Made by a program: the position numbers and the translations under genes. From the NCBI GenBank assembly GCA_002367695.1, contig DFDK01000111.1, forward strand, positions 2,164-7,962: 5,799 bases of DNA, in the 5' to 3' direction. The notes beneath the pieces are model-generated. The model saw only the letters and a list, made by a program, of their open reading frames with translations, was not told the DNA's origin and did not search any database. The stretch comes from Acidimicrobium sp. UBA3029. Its GTDB lineage: Bacteria; Actinomycetota; Acidimicrobiia; Acidimicrobiales; Ilumatobacteraceae. Shown one piece after another: positions 1-5,180 of this stretch. The number at the start of each line of letters is the position of its first letter. Positions within the stretch are counted from its first letter, which is position 1.

Positions 1-147
1 AGCGGTCCCAAGGAGTGGTGTGCTGATCCAACGATCTCAACAAGTTTGTCGTATCGATGGGATGGAGTACACGCCTACAAACCAGGCGCAAAACTTATTT
101 TTGAAACGATCGCGAACTCGATCTTGCAATTACCTATTACGAAGTAG
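1..147 (+). CDS. C-terminal fragment, probable SGNH-hydrolase-type domain (5' end outside window)
   Basis: The first frame is open from base 1 to the TAG at 145-147 and encodes the last 48 residues of a protein whose start lies off the window. The fragment contains RWDGVH followed by YKPGAKLIFE. The Asp and His of DGVH (fragment residues 21 and 24) match the C-terminal DxxH block of SGNH/GDSL hydrolases, where they complete the Ser-Asp-His triad. Such a block also ends the SGNH domains attached to acyltransferase-3 (OafA-like) membrane proteins, so the full gene may be either a free esterase-like protein or such a fusion. The nucleophile and oxyanion residues are outside the window, so the family call rests on one motif. 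The next gene begins 70 bases downstream on the same strand. Confidence 0.55.
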   Translation, partial: SGPKEWCADPTISTSLSYRWDGVHAYKPGAKLIFETIANSILQLPITK

Positions 148-217
148 CGTTTGCTAGAGAAAAGTGACCTGAAGCACAAATGTGGCAGATAGGTCTACTA
201 CGCGGTAACTTAGTGTC

Positions 218-1432
218 ATGACTGATTTTTCACTTGCACTTAACGATGACCAACTTCAAATCAAAGATTGGATTCATCAGTTTGCTGTTGACACCATTCG
301 CCCCGCCGCACATGAGTGGGATGAAAAAGAAGAGTTCCCTTGGCCGATCGTGCAAGAGGCAGCAAAGATTGGTTTGTACGGTGTTGACTTCATCATGAAT
401 GCAATGGCAGACCCATCTGGTCTCACCATGGTGGTTGCAATTGAAGAAATGTTTTGGGGCGATGCAGGAATCGGCATGGCAATTATGGGCTCTGGTCTCG
501 CTGCAGCAGGTATTGCAGGCAACGGCACACCTGAGCAAATGATGGAGTGGGTGCCACAGTGTTATGGCACGGCAGATGATGTCAAGGTCGGTGCATTTTG
601 TGTGAGCGAACCAGACGCTGGTAGCGATGTTTCCAACCTACGCACGCGTGCGGTGTACGACGAAGCAAATGACGAGTGGGTGCTCAATGGTACGAAAGCA
701 TGGATCACCAATGGTGGTATCGCTAACGTGCATGTTGTAGTTGCGGCAGTTGATCCAGAACTTAAGGGTCGCGGTCAAGCAAGTTTTGTTGTTCCGCCAA
801 ACACAAAAGGTTTGTCACAGGGACAAAAATATTTGAAGCACGGCATTCGCGCCAGCCATACGGCAGAAGTGGTTCTCGAAGACGTACGCATTCCTGGTCG
901 ATGTCTACTTGGTGGAAAAGAAAAACTCGATGCCAAACTTGCGCGCTATCGCGAAGGCGGATTGTCGAGCGGCAAGCAACCGGCAATGGCAACATTTGAA
1001 GCAACACGCCCAGCAGTTGGTGCTCAAGCACTCGGTGTTGCACGCGCTGCATACGAATACGCACTCGACTACGCCAAAGAGCGCAAGGCATTCGGTAAGC
1101 CGATCATCATGCATCAAGCCATTGCATTCAAGCTCGCCAACATGATCACCCAGATCGACGCGGCACGCCTGCTCATCTGGCGCGCATCATGGCTCGCAAA
1201 AAATGGTGGCTACAAAAATGCTGAGGGTTCGCAAAGTAAATATTTTGCATCCGAAATGTCGGTCAAGGTCACCGAAGATGCAATTCAAATTTTGGGTGGC
1301 TACGGCTACACACGCGAGTATCCAGTAGAGCGCTGGCACCGTGACGCCAAGATTCACACCATCTTTGAAGGCACTTCAGAGATTCAGCAACTGGTGATTG
1401 CCCGTGCAATTTCTGGTTTACGCGTCGAATAA
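218..1432 (+). CDS. Acyl-CoA dehydrogenase (FAD-dependent, FadE type)
   Basis: This 404-residue enzyme should catalyse FAD-dependent alpha,beta-desaturation of an acyl-CoA thioester, passing electrons to electron-transfer flavoprotein, in the cytoplasm. Length and domain order are normal: an N-terminal helical domain (about 5-120), a middle beta domain with the FAD/substrate signature CVSEPDAGSDVSN (128-140) and WITNGG (162-167), and a C-terminal helical domain. The last contains ERKAFGKPI (288-296), whose Arg normally contacts FAD, and ILGGYGYTREYPVERWHRDA (358-377). The expected catalytic base is Glu384 in IFEGTSEIQ. Relative to medium-chain dehydrogenases, about 16 extra residues lie between LLG (230-232) and the TRP at 263-265, rich in Lys, Arg and Gly. 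This resembles a subgroup I associate with actinobacterial FadE proteins. Substrate (straight or branched chain) cannot be told. The ATG at 218 has no clear Shine-Dalgarno sequence, but the N-terminus aligns well from there. Confidence 0.95.
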   Translation: MTDFSLALNDDQLQIKDWIHQFAVDTIRPAAHEWDEKEEFPWPIVQEAAKIGLYGVDFIMNAMADPSGLTMVVAIEEMFWGDAGIGMAIMGSGLAAAGIAGNGTPEQMMEWVPQCYGTADDVKVGAFCVSEPDAGSDVSNLRTRAVYDEANDEWVLNGTKAWITNGGIANVHVVVAAVDPELKGRGQASFVVPPNTKGLSQGQKYLKHGIRASHTAEVVLEDVRIPGRCLLGGKEKLDAKLARYREGGLSSGKQPAMATFEATRPAVGAQALGVARAAYEYALDYAKERKAFGKPIIMHQAIAFKLANMITQIDAARLLIWRASWLAKNGGYKNAEGSQSKYFASEMSVKVTEDAIQILGGYGYTREYPVERWHRDAKIHTIFEGTSEIQQLVIARAISGLRVE

Positions 1433-1515
1433 ACCCCCTGCTACTGCAATACCTCGCGATCACACGTGTTGGCGTTGCGTTCGCATACGTTGGTATTGGC
1501 TCCACCATCCATCGC
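1433..1515. other. Convergent intergenic spacer, no clear terminator
   Basis: This 83-base gap separates the stop codons of the dehydrogenase and nhaA, which are transcribed towards each other. It holds a 7-base inverted repeat, CAATACC (1447-1453) with GGTATTG (1492-1498), enclosing a smaller hairpin, TGCG-TT-CGCA (1476-1485). Neither side is followed by a run of T, so this is not a textbook intrinsic terminator, though some bidirectional signal is expected here. Confidence 0.35.
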
Positions 1516-2844
1516 TTACGCGTTTTTCGCCCCTGAGTCATGTTTTTCGTTGTTGCCAAGATTTGCAGGACGAGACGCAGGTGTCTTCAACAAGAGCATG
1601 GCAAGACCAGCAGCAGCAACTGAGGCGAGAAGAATGGCAAGCTTTGCATGTTCTTGCTGTATTGGGTCAGTGAGTGCCAGTTTCGTGATGAAAATTGCCA
1701 CGGTGAATCCAATTCCAGATGCCATACCCACTCCCATAATTTGTCTCGTTGTAGAGCCTTCTGGGAGATCTGATATTCCAGATCGCACTGCTGCGCGAGT
1801 GGCTATGACTACTCCTAGCGGCTTGCCCAACATGAGCCCGAAGAACACTCCCCACGTGACTGCAGAGCCAGCCGCATCACGCAAGCCATTGAGTGAAATG
1901 TGAATGCCGCTATTAGCGAGAGCAAATATGGGAACAATGAGAAAACTTGTCCATGGATGTAATACGTGCTGTAGCCACTCAACCACAGACACCGATTTTT
2001 CGGCTTTGCTGCTTGGGGATCCGAGGTCCACACTTGCTGAAGCATCTGATAACTCTTCGATATCGACGAGATCTGTTTGCTTTCGAACAATGGAGGGTGT
2101 CAACAAGCCCATTACCACGCCAGCAAGCGTGGGGTGCACACCACCTTGGTAGAGCCCTAGCCAAATAGCTACCCCCACAGCCACATACAGCAGGACTGAT
2201 TGAACGCCTAATCGACGAGCAACTACAACAGCGCTCACACCAATTATTGAAACTAGCAACCATCCGAATGAAACACCCGTTGAATAGACAGCGGCGATAA
2301 TGATGATCGCTCCGATGTCATCGACGATGGCAAGACCAAGTAAAAAAGCCCGCAATGAAGCTGGAAGTTTCTTTCCCATGACTGAAATCACCCCTACTGC
2401 CAATGCGATGTCGGTAGCTACAGGAATGGCCCACCCACGTGGCGCACTTGACCCAGCGATCGCAAGATAGATGAGTGCAGGAATGAGCATTCCTCCAAAA
2501 GCTGCAAAGCCAGGGAGCAGTGCAGCACGACGTTCAGAGAGATGACCATCGGTGACTTCGCGTTTAATTTCTAAACCTACGACAAAGAAAAAAATTGTCA
2601 TGAGCCCATCGTTCACCCAATGCCGGAGATCTAAGTCGAGTGAGTGCCCCGCAATTGTCAGTGCAATGTGGCTGTTCCACAAACTTTCGTAGGAAGCCGA
2701 CCAAGGGGAGTTCGCCCACAAAAGCGCCAAGATTGCTCCGAACGCGAGCAACACTGCACCGGCGGATTCTGTGTGCAAGAAATCTTGCAGCGGCGCCAAC
2801 GCGCGTACTCTTTGTGAATCATGAGTTTGTGCATGACGGTTCAT
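1516..2844 (-). CDS. nhaA: Na+/H+ antiporter NhaA
   Basis: NhaA is an inner-membrane antiporter that expels Na+ (or Li+) in exchange for protons. From the ATG at 2844 it has 442 residues; E. coli NhaA has 388. Conserved landmarks are VGLEIKRE (89-96), ATDIALAVGV (143-152, Asp145 matching E. coli Asp133), AIVDDIGAIIII (172-183, Asp175/Asp176 matching the ion-binding Asp163/Asp164), GGVHPTLAGV (234-243), HVLHPW (293-298), LGKPLG (339-344, Lys341 matching Lys300) and GIGFTVAIFI (377-386). The extra length lies in the cytoplasmic loop at about 251-288 and a polar tail after about 421. An in-frame TTG at 2886 would add 14 residues. I prefer the ATG because GGAAG sits 6 bases before it and homology begins about residue 17. 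There is no fused thioredoxin domain, unlike some actinobacterial NhaA proteins. The gene stands alone, converging on the dehydrogenase. Confidence 0.96.
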   Translation of the reverse strand: MNRHAQTHDSQRVRALAPLQDFLHTESAGAVLLAFGAILALLWANSPWSASYESLWNSHIALTIAGHSLDLDLRHWVNDGLMTIFFFVVGLEIKREVTDGHLSERRAALLPGFAAFGGMLIPALIYLAIAGSSAPRGWAIPVATDIALAVGVISVMGKKLPASLRAFLLGLAIVDDIGAIIIIAAVYSTGVSFGWLLVSIIGVSAVVVARRLGVQSVLLYVAVGVAIWLGLYQGGVHPTLAGVVMGLLTPSIVRKQTDLVDIEELSDASASVDLGSPSSKAEKSVSVVEWLQHVLHPWTSFLIVPIFALANSGIHISLNGLRDAAGSAVTWGVFFGLMLGKPLGVVIATRAAVRSGISDLPEGSTTRQIMGVGMASGIGFTVAIFITKLALTDPIQQEHAKLAILLASVAAAGLAMLLLKTPASRPANLGNNEKHDSGAKNA

Positions 2845-2950
2845 CGGGCTTCCAGTTTCCGTCGACCAGGCTTCCCGACACACCAAATTTCACATTTTTA
2901 GGTACCAACAAATCTACCTTGCCTGCACAACACTTCAGTCCTTACTCTGT

Positions 2951-2979
2951 GCATAGGGTTCGATTCCCCAGTTCCGGTT
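2951..2979 (+). other. tRNA T-arm-like motif without a tRNA body
   Basis: GGG-TTCGATT-CCC (2956-2968) has the exact form of a tRNA T-loop with part of its stem, and is followed by seven bases that could be the 3' half of an acceptor stem (GTTCCGG). No complementary 5' acceptor half, D-arm or anticodon arm could be found in the 90 bases upstream, so this is not an intact tRNA. It may be a truncated tRNA 3' end, the end of another structured RNA, or chance. An intrinsic terminator begins only 5 bases further on. Confidence 0.3.
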
Positions 2980-2983
2980 GTTT

Positions 2984-3006
2984 CCCAAACAGTTGGGTGC
3001 TTTTTT
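2984..3006 (+). terminator. Intrinsic terminator, + strand
   Basis: CCCAA (2984-2988), a four-base loop and TTGGG (2993-2997) form a short stem, followed after three bases by six T (3001-3006). The T-run is on the + strand only, so it would stop a rightward transcript. No rightward gene ends here: nhaA is divergent and starts 140 bases away. It therefore implies either an unannotated rightward RNA or a block on antisense transcription of nhaA. Confidence 0.6.
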
Positions 3007-3032
3007 ACTAACGCCCATAACCAATTCAGCAA

Positions 3033-3194
3033 ATGTGGTTATTTATCGACGGATGGCGTACAGGTCCGACAGTAACTGTGTCACTTTGGTCAGATCGTCG
3101 TGGCAAATGTGTCGTGCTTGCGCCTGCATTACCAATAGGAAAGTGTGAGATACAAAACGACCCCGGAGCGGAACTCTTGGGTCGTTTGATGTAG
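3033..3194 (+). CDS. Possible small protein, unknown (53 residues)
   Basis: An ATG at 3033 opens a 53-codon frame ending at the TAG at 3192-3194. The product starts MWLFIDGWRTGPTV and ends GAELLGRLM. It has a balanced, protein-like composition, no membrane segment and no family that I recognise. There is no Shine-Dalgarno sequence before the ATG. The 9-base inverted repeat at 3155-3187 lies inside its 3' end, which argues for a structural or regulatory role of this DNA instead. It could be a real small protein, a decayed gene piece or a chance ORF. Confidence 0.2.
   Translation: MWLFIDGWRTGPTVTVSLWSDRRGKCVVLAPALPIGKCEIQNDPGAELLGRLM
3155..3187. repeat. Perfect 9-bp inverted repeat (hairpin)
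   Basis: AAACGACCC (3155-3163) is exactly complementary to GGGTCGTTT (3179-3187). The 15-base loop contains a further GAG/CTC pairing (3166-3168 with 3174-3176), giving a two-tier hairpin. Four bases after the right arm there is no T-run, so it is not a clear terminator. It could be an operator, part of a structured RNA or an unconventional terminator. Confidence 0.5.
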
Positions 3195-3204
3195 AACTTG
3201 AACT

Positions 3205-3309
3205 ATGACATCTCTCAGCGAAGAAGAGGATTTTTCTGAACGATGTCGCGAAGTTCTTCAACACGGTGACACTTGCCTCGTTCATACCTCCCTTCTTTGT
3301 GAGCGATGA
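3205..3309 (+). CDS. Doubtful small ORF, unknown (34 residues)
   Basis: An ATG at 3205 opens 34 codons to the TGA at 3307-3309; the product begins MTSLSEEEDFSERC and has three Cys. No ribosome-binding site or family is recognisable. The same frame stays open for 68 more codons after the TGA, to a TAG at 3514-3516 just inside nfeD. This may mean a decayed gene of about 103 codons, or nothing. Confidence 0.12.
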   Translation: MTSLSEEEDFSERCREVLQHGDTCLVHTSLLCER

Positions 3310-3325
3310 ACTTGTTTAGGAGTTG

Positions 3326-3343
3326 CCCGACAATGCTGTCGGG
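3326..3343. repeat. Perfect 7-bp hairpin with 4-base loop
   Basis: CCCGACA (3326-3332), loop ATGC, TGTCGGG (3337-3343). The stem is compact and GC-rich, but neither strand has a T-run after it. It lies 16 bases after the TGA at 3307-3309 and about 160 bases upstream of nfeD. It could be a leader element of the nfeD transcript or a terminator of upstream transcription. Confidence 0.5.
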
Positions 3344-3500
3344 TTCGACGCCGTGCCACAAACCCAAACCGCGTGCAGCAAGGTGACCGTGGCGGCACTC
3401 TTACCGATATATGCATGTGTCCTGACCAACTGCGATGCCGTGAAACAAGTTGGGGTAGTGTGGGCTTCTATCCGAAAGTTTTTATGAAACTTGGTCAATT

Positions 3501-3950
3501 GTGGGGGACGAACTAGTCGTGGCGGTCTGGATTTGGTTCGCGGTGGCGGGGCTTTTGTTGGTTGTCGAAATGTTGACTGCTGACCTGTTGTTTGCTTCAC
3601 TGGCGTTGGCGGCACTCGCCGCTGGTGTGACGAATGCGGTAGGCGGTTCACAAACTTTGCAAGGTGTGACCTTCGCTGTGTTTGCAATTCTTTCGCTGAT
3701 CTCACTGCGCCCTATTGCGCTGCGGCACCTGAAGAAGCAAGTGCCAGGTTCTGCGACGAATGTAGACGCTCTCATCGGGGCACATGCTGTTGCCACAAGT
3801 ACGATTGATCAAATAGCTGGTCAGGTCAAGTTAAGTGGCGAAATATGGAGTGCGCATGCCGAGTCTGGCGTGATTCAAAGTGGCGAGAATGTTGTTGTGA
3901 TAGCGATTGATGGAGCGATAGCTCGTGTAAAAAGAATAGAGGAAAAATAA
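3501..3950 (+). CDS. NfeD-family membrane protein (short form)
   Basis: This 149-residue protein has three likely transmembrane helices (about 8-25, 28-48 and 54-74), a basic stretch (RHLKKQ, 75-80), and a C-terminal OB-fold domain of the NfeD type (about 90-146). The OB domain shows the family pattern LIG..AVA, then G.VKLSGE.WSA, I.SGENVVV and a final V-rich strand. It is the short NfeD form, lacking the N-terminal ClpP-like serine protease. NfeD proteins associate with SPFH proteins, and the partner gene follows after 3 bases, so both are probably one operon and one membrane complex. The start is uncertain. GTG 3501 has no Shine-Dalgarno sequence; GTG 3519 has GGGGGA about 10 bases upstream, would lose six residues and still keep all helices. 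Confidence 0.88.
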   Translation: MGDELVVAVWIWFAVAGLLLVVEMLTADLLFASLALAALAAGVTNAVGGSQTLQGVTFAVFAILSLISLRPIALRHLKKQVPGSATNVDALIGAHAVATSTIDQIAGQVKLSGEIWSAHAESGVIQSGENVVVIAIDGAIARVKRIEEK

Positions 3951-3953
3951 ATT

Positions 3954-4826
3954 ATGTTGTATTCATATCTCGTTGTTGGCTCGTTGGTATTAATTTTTGG
4001 AGTCGTACTAGCACGATCGATTCGTATAGTGCCACAAGCACGTGCCGGAATTGTCGAACGCTTGGGGCGATTTAGTAGGGTGCTCGGTCCTGGTTTGGCG
4101 ATTATTGTTCCGTTTATTGATCGACTGAAGCCACTTGTTGACATGCGTGAGCGCGTAGTTTCGTTTCCTCCACAGCCAGTGATCACTGAAGACAACTTGG
4201 TGGTTTCGATTGACACCGTTATCTATTTTCAGGTAACTGATCCGAAGTCGGCAACATACGAGATTGTTGACTTTATCCAAGGCATTGAACAATTGACGGT
4301 CACTACATTACGTAACGTGGTGGGAGGCCTTGACCTTGAAGCTGTTTTGACATCTCGAGATTCGATTAACTCAGTTTTGCGCGGCGTCTTGGATGAAGCG
4401 ACTGGAAAGTGGGGTGTTCGCGTAAACAGAGTTGAACTGAAAGCAATTGATCCACCACCGAGCGTGCAAGAGTCAATGGAAAAGCAGATGCGTGCGGAGC
4501 GGGATAAGCGAGCTGCTATCTTGACCGCCGAAGGTGAAAAGCAGAGTCAGATTCTCACGGCAGAAGGTGCTCGGGAAGCAGAGATTTTGCGTGCCGAAGG
4601 TGATGCGCAGGCCGCAGTGTTGCGCGCCCAAGGTCAGGCAGAGGCGATTGAGAAAGTTTTCAGGGCGATTCATGATGCTGATGCCGACGATCAAGTTTTG
4701 GCTTATCAATACATTCAGCAACTAAAAGAGATCGCCAACGGACAAGCAACGAAGATTTGGGTGATTCCTGCCGAGTTGTCGGGTGCAGCTACAAAAATTG
4801 CTCAAGCATTTAAAGGCAAAGAATAA
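3954..4826 (+). CDS. SPFH/band 7 protein, stomatin or QmcA type
   Basis: This is a 290-residue membrane-anchored scaffold of the stomatin/prohibitin superfamily. Such proteins form oligomers in the cytoplasmic membrane, organising microdomains and often regulating proteases. It has one N-terminal hydrophobic anchor (about 4-20), then the SPFH domain (about 25-180) with ERLGRFSRVLGPGLAIIVPF (35-54) and the VDMRERVVSFPPQPVIT block (62-78). A coiled-coil region follows, with 11-residue Ala/Glu-rich repeats (187-230), then a C-terminal hydrophobic patch (KIWVIPAELSG, 267-277) typical of the slipin group. GAGG at 3938-3941, inside the end of the upstream gene, may serve as its Shine-Dalgarno sequence, a little far from the ATG. 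The preceding gene encodes its expected NfeD partner, an arrangement shared by many bacteria, including, from memory, the Rv1487-Rv1488 pair of M. tuberculosis. Exact cellular role is unknown. Confidence 0.93.
   Translation: MLYSYLVVGSLVLIFGVVLARSIRIVPQARAGIVERLGRFSRVLGPGLAIIVPFIDRLKPLVDMRERVVSFPPQPVITEDNLVVSIDTVIYFQVTDPKSATYEIVDFIQGIEQLTVTTLRNVVGGLDLEAVLTSRDSINSVLRGVLDEATGKWGVRVNRVELKAIDPPPSVQESMEKQMRAERDKRAAILTAEGEKQSQILTAEGAREAEILRAEGDAQAAVLRAQGQAEAIEKVFRAIHDADADDQVLAYQYIQQLKEIANGQATKIWVIPAELSGAATKIAQAFKGKE
4512..4643 (+). repeat. Four 11-residue coiled-coil repeats within the SPFH gene
   Basis: SPFH residues 187-230 form four consecutive 11-residue units: AAILTAEGEKQ, SQILTAEGARE, AEILRAEGDAQ and AAVLRAQGQAE. 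The protein repeat is regular while the codons have diverged, so it is an old protein-level repeat and not a recent DNA duplication. An 11-residue period fits a right-handed or hendecad coiled coil, as known for stomatin and flotillin C-terminal regions that drive oligomer assembly. Confidence 0.8.
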
Positions 4827-4843
4827 ACTCTGTTTGGGCTCAC

Positions 4844-4869
4844 TCTCGTTATCGATTAACGGAGATTTT
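4844..4869 (+). terminator. Probable weak intrinsic terminator after the SPFH gene
   Basis: TCT-CGTTA (4844-4851) pairs with TAACG-g-AGA (4857-4865, with a single bulged G) around a five-base loop, and four T follow (4866-4869). It lies 17 bases after the SPFH stop codon, where the operon should end. The stem is AT-rich and the T-run short, so efficiency is doubtful. Confidence 0.45.
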
Positions 4870-4915
4870 GGAATTACATTTGGCAAACTCCTGTTATTCG
4901 TCACCCCATCACACA

Positions 4916-4936
4916 TGGACCGACAAACGAGGTCCA
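4916..4936. repeat. 6-bp hairpin, TGGACC/GGTCCA
   Basis: TGGACC (4916-4921) and GGTCCA (4931-4936) are perfectly complementary around a nine-base loop. The final A also begins AGGACA (4936-4941), which can pair with TGTCCT (4955-4960). No T-run follows on either strand, and the function is unknown. Confidence 0.35.
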
Positions 4937-5008
4937 GGACAGACGCTGATTTCTTGTCCTTGCGTCAAGCCTTGCCGTGGCACTATCTGAGTTAGGGATG
5001 AGCCCAGC

Positions 5009-5039
5009 GCCTTCAAAGTTTTAAACAATCTTTGAAGGC
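5009..5039. repeat. Perfect 10-bp inverted repeat at the edge of the gene remnant
   Basis: GCCTTCAAAG (5009-5018) is exactly complementary to CTTTGAAGGC (5030-5039), with an 11-base AT-rich loop. The right arm is part of the conserved acyl-CoA dehydrogenase sequence (codons for Phe-Glu-Gly), so the left arm may have been created by a local inverted duplication. No T-run follows on either strand. Confidence 0.6.
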
Positions 5040-5099
5040 ACTTCAGAGATTCAGTAGTTGGTGATTGCTCGCGCAATCTCCGGCTTGTGCGTTAAATAA
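5025..5099 (+). pseudogene. Decayed 3' end of a second acyl-CoA dehydrogenase gene
   Basis: Bases 5028-5099 align without gaps to 1361-1432, the last 24 codons of the intact dehydrogenase in this window, with 60 of 72 bases identical. The first 27 bases (IFEGTSEIQ, including the catalytic Glu codon) are exact. One more codon (ACA for ACC, Thr) can be added at 5025-5027, and AAG-TTT (5016-5021) may match the Lys-Ile codons just before. The next codon after IFEGTSEIQ is TAG where the intact gene has CAA, so the frame is broken. The rest reads LVIARAISGLCVK and stops at TAA, exactly where the intact gene stops. No dehydrogenase sequence is recognisable further upstream, so only a scrap survives. 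Most differences are silent, so it probably descends from a once-functional paralogue and not a fresh copy. Confidence 0.85.
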
Positions 5100-5126
5100 A
5101 CAGCAGACCGAATTCGGGAATTTCAC

Positions 5127-5180
5127 ATGAGGCTCCGCAAATATGTAGAAGCTGAGTCCGTAGCGTGGATGGTCATATGA
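5127..5180 (+). CDS. Possible 17-residue leader ORF overlapping the malic enzyme start
   Basis: ATG at 5127 opens a 17-codon frame (MRLRKYVEAESVAWMVI) that stops at TGA 5178-5180, overlapping the malic enzyme ATG in the sequence ATGA. GGGAA lies about 6 bases upstream of its ATG and could serve as a weak ribosome-binding site. Such overlap permits translational coupling. The peptide has no recognisable attenuator feature, such as a run of one amino acid, so it may equally be a chance ORF. Confidence 0.2.
   Translation: MRLRKYVEAESVAWMVI

Larger units (their letters stand above)
3007..3500. other. Gene-poor stretch between nhaA and the nfeD-SPFH operon
   Basis: No recognisable gene lies in these 494 bases on either strand. 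They hold two short ORFs (3033-3194 and 3205-3309), two perfect hairpins (3155-3187 and 3326-3343) and presumably the promoter of the nfeD operon, for which I see no convincing -35/-10 pair. One + strand frame from 3205 to 3516 is interrupted only by the TGA at 3307-3309. It would give a Cys-rich product that I do not recognise and may be chance or decayed coding sequence. Confidence 0.5.
4870..5176. other. Spacer with inverted repeats and a gene remnant
   Basis: There is no intact gene between the SPFH terminator and the malic enzyme. The stretch holds a 6-bp hairpin (4916-4936), a partly competing AGGACA/TGTCCT repeat (4936-4960), a 10-bp inverted repeat (5009-5039), the acyl-CoA dehydrogenase remnant (5025-5099) and a short ORF overlapping the malic enzyme start (5127-5180). 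No convincing promoter for the malic enzyme gene was found. Confidence 0.6.

Noticed and set aside
1446..1499. A terminator in the convergent spacer
   Set aside because: The inverted repeat has a 38-base loop and no T-run on either strand, so it is described but not called as a terminator.
1466..1903. A 145-codon + strand ORF opposite nhaA, and other long frames over nhaA
   Set aside because: They lie antisense to a gene with clear family motifs along its whole length, and their products resemble no known family.
2905..2980. An intact tRNA ending near 2980
   Set aside because: The T-loop is good, but the T-stem has an A-C mismatch, no 5' acceptor complement to GTTCCGG exists upstream, and no anticodon or D stem can be formed.
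3316..3705. A 129-codon - strand ORF opposite the start of nfeD
   Set aside because: It overlaps the transmembrane part of nfeD in antisense, has a low-complexity basic product and no recognisable domain.
4876..4893. Codons reading TFGKLL, as in the conserved ERKTFGKLL block of acyl-CoA dehydrogenases, 150 bases before the confirmed remnant
   Set aside because: Order and strand fit a larger decayed gene, but flanking codons do not match and a six-residue hit in this length can be chance. The remnant is therefore not extended to here.
4963..4973. TGCGTCAAGCC resembling TGCATCAAGCC (His-Gln-Ala codons) of the intact dehydrogenase
   Set aside because: Ten of eleven bases match, but several such matches are expected by chance between sequences of these lengths.
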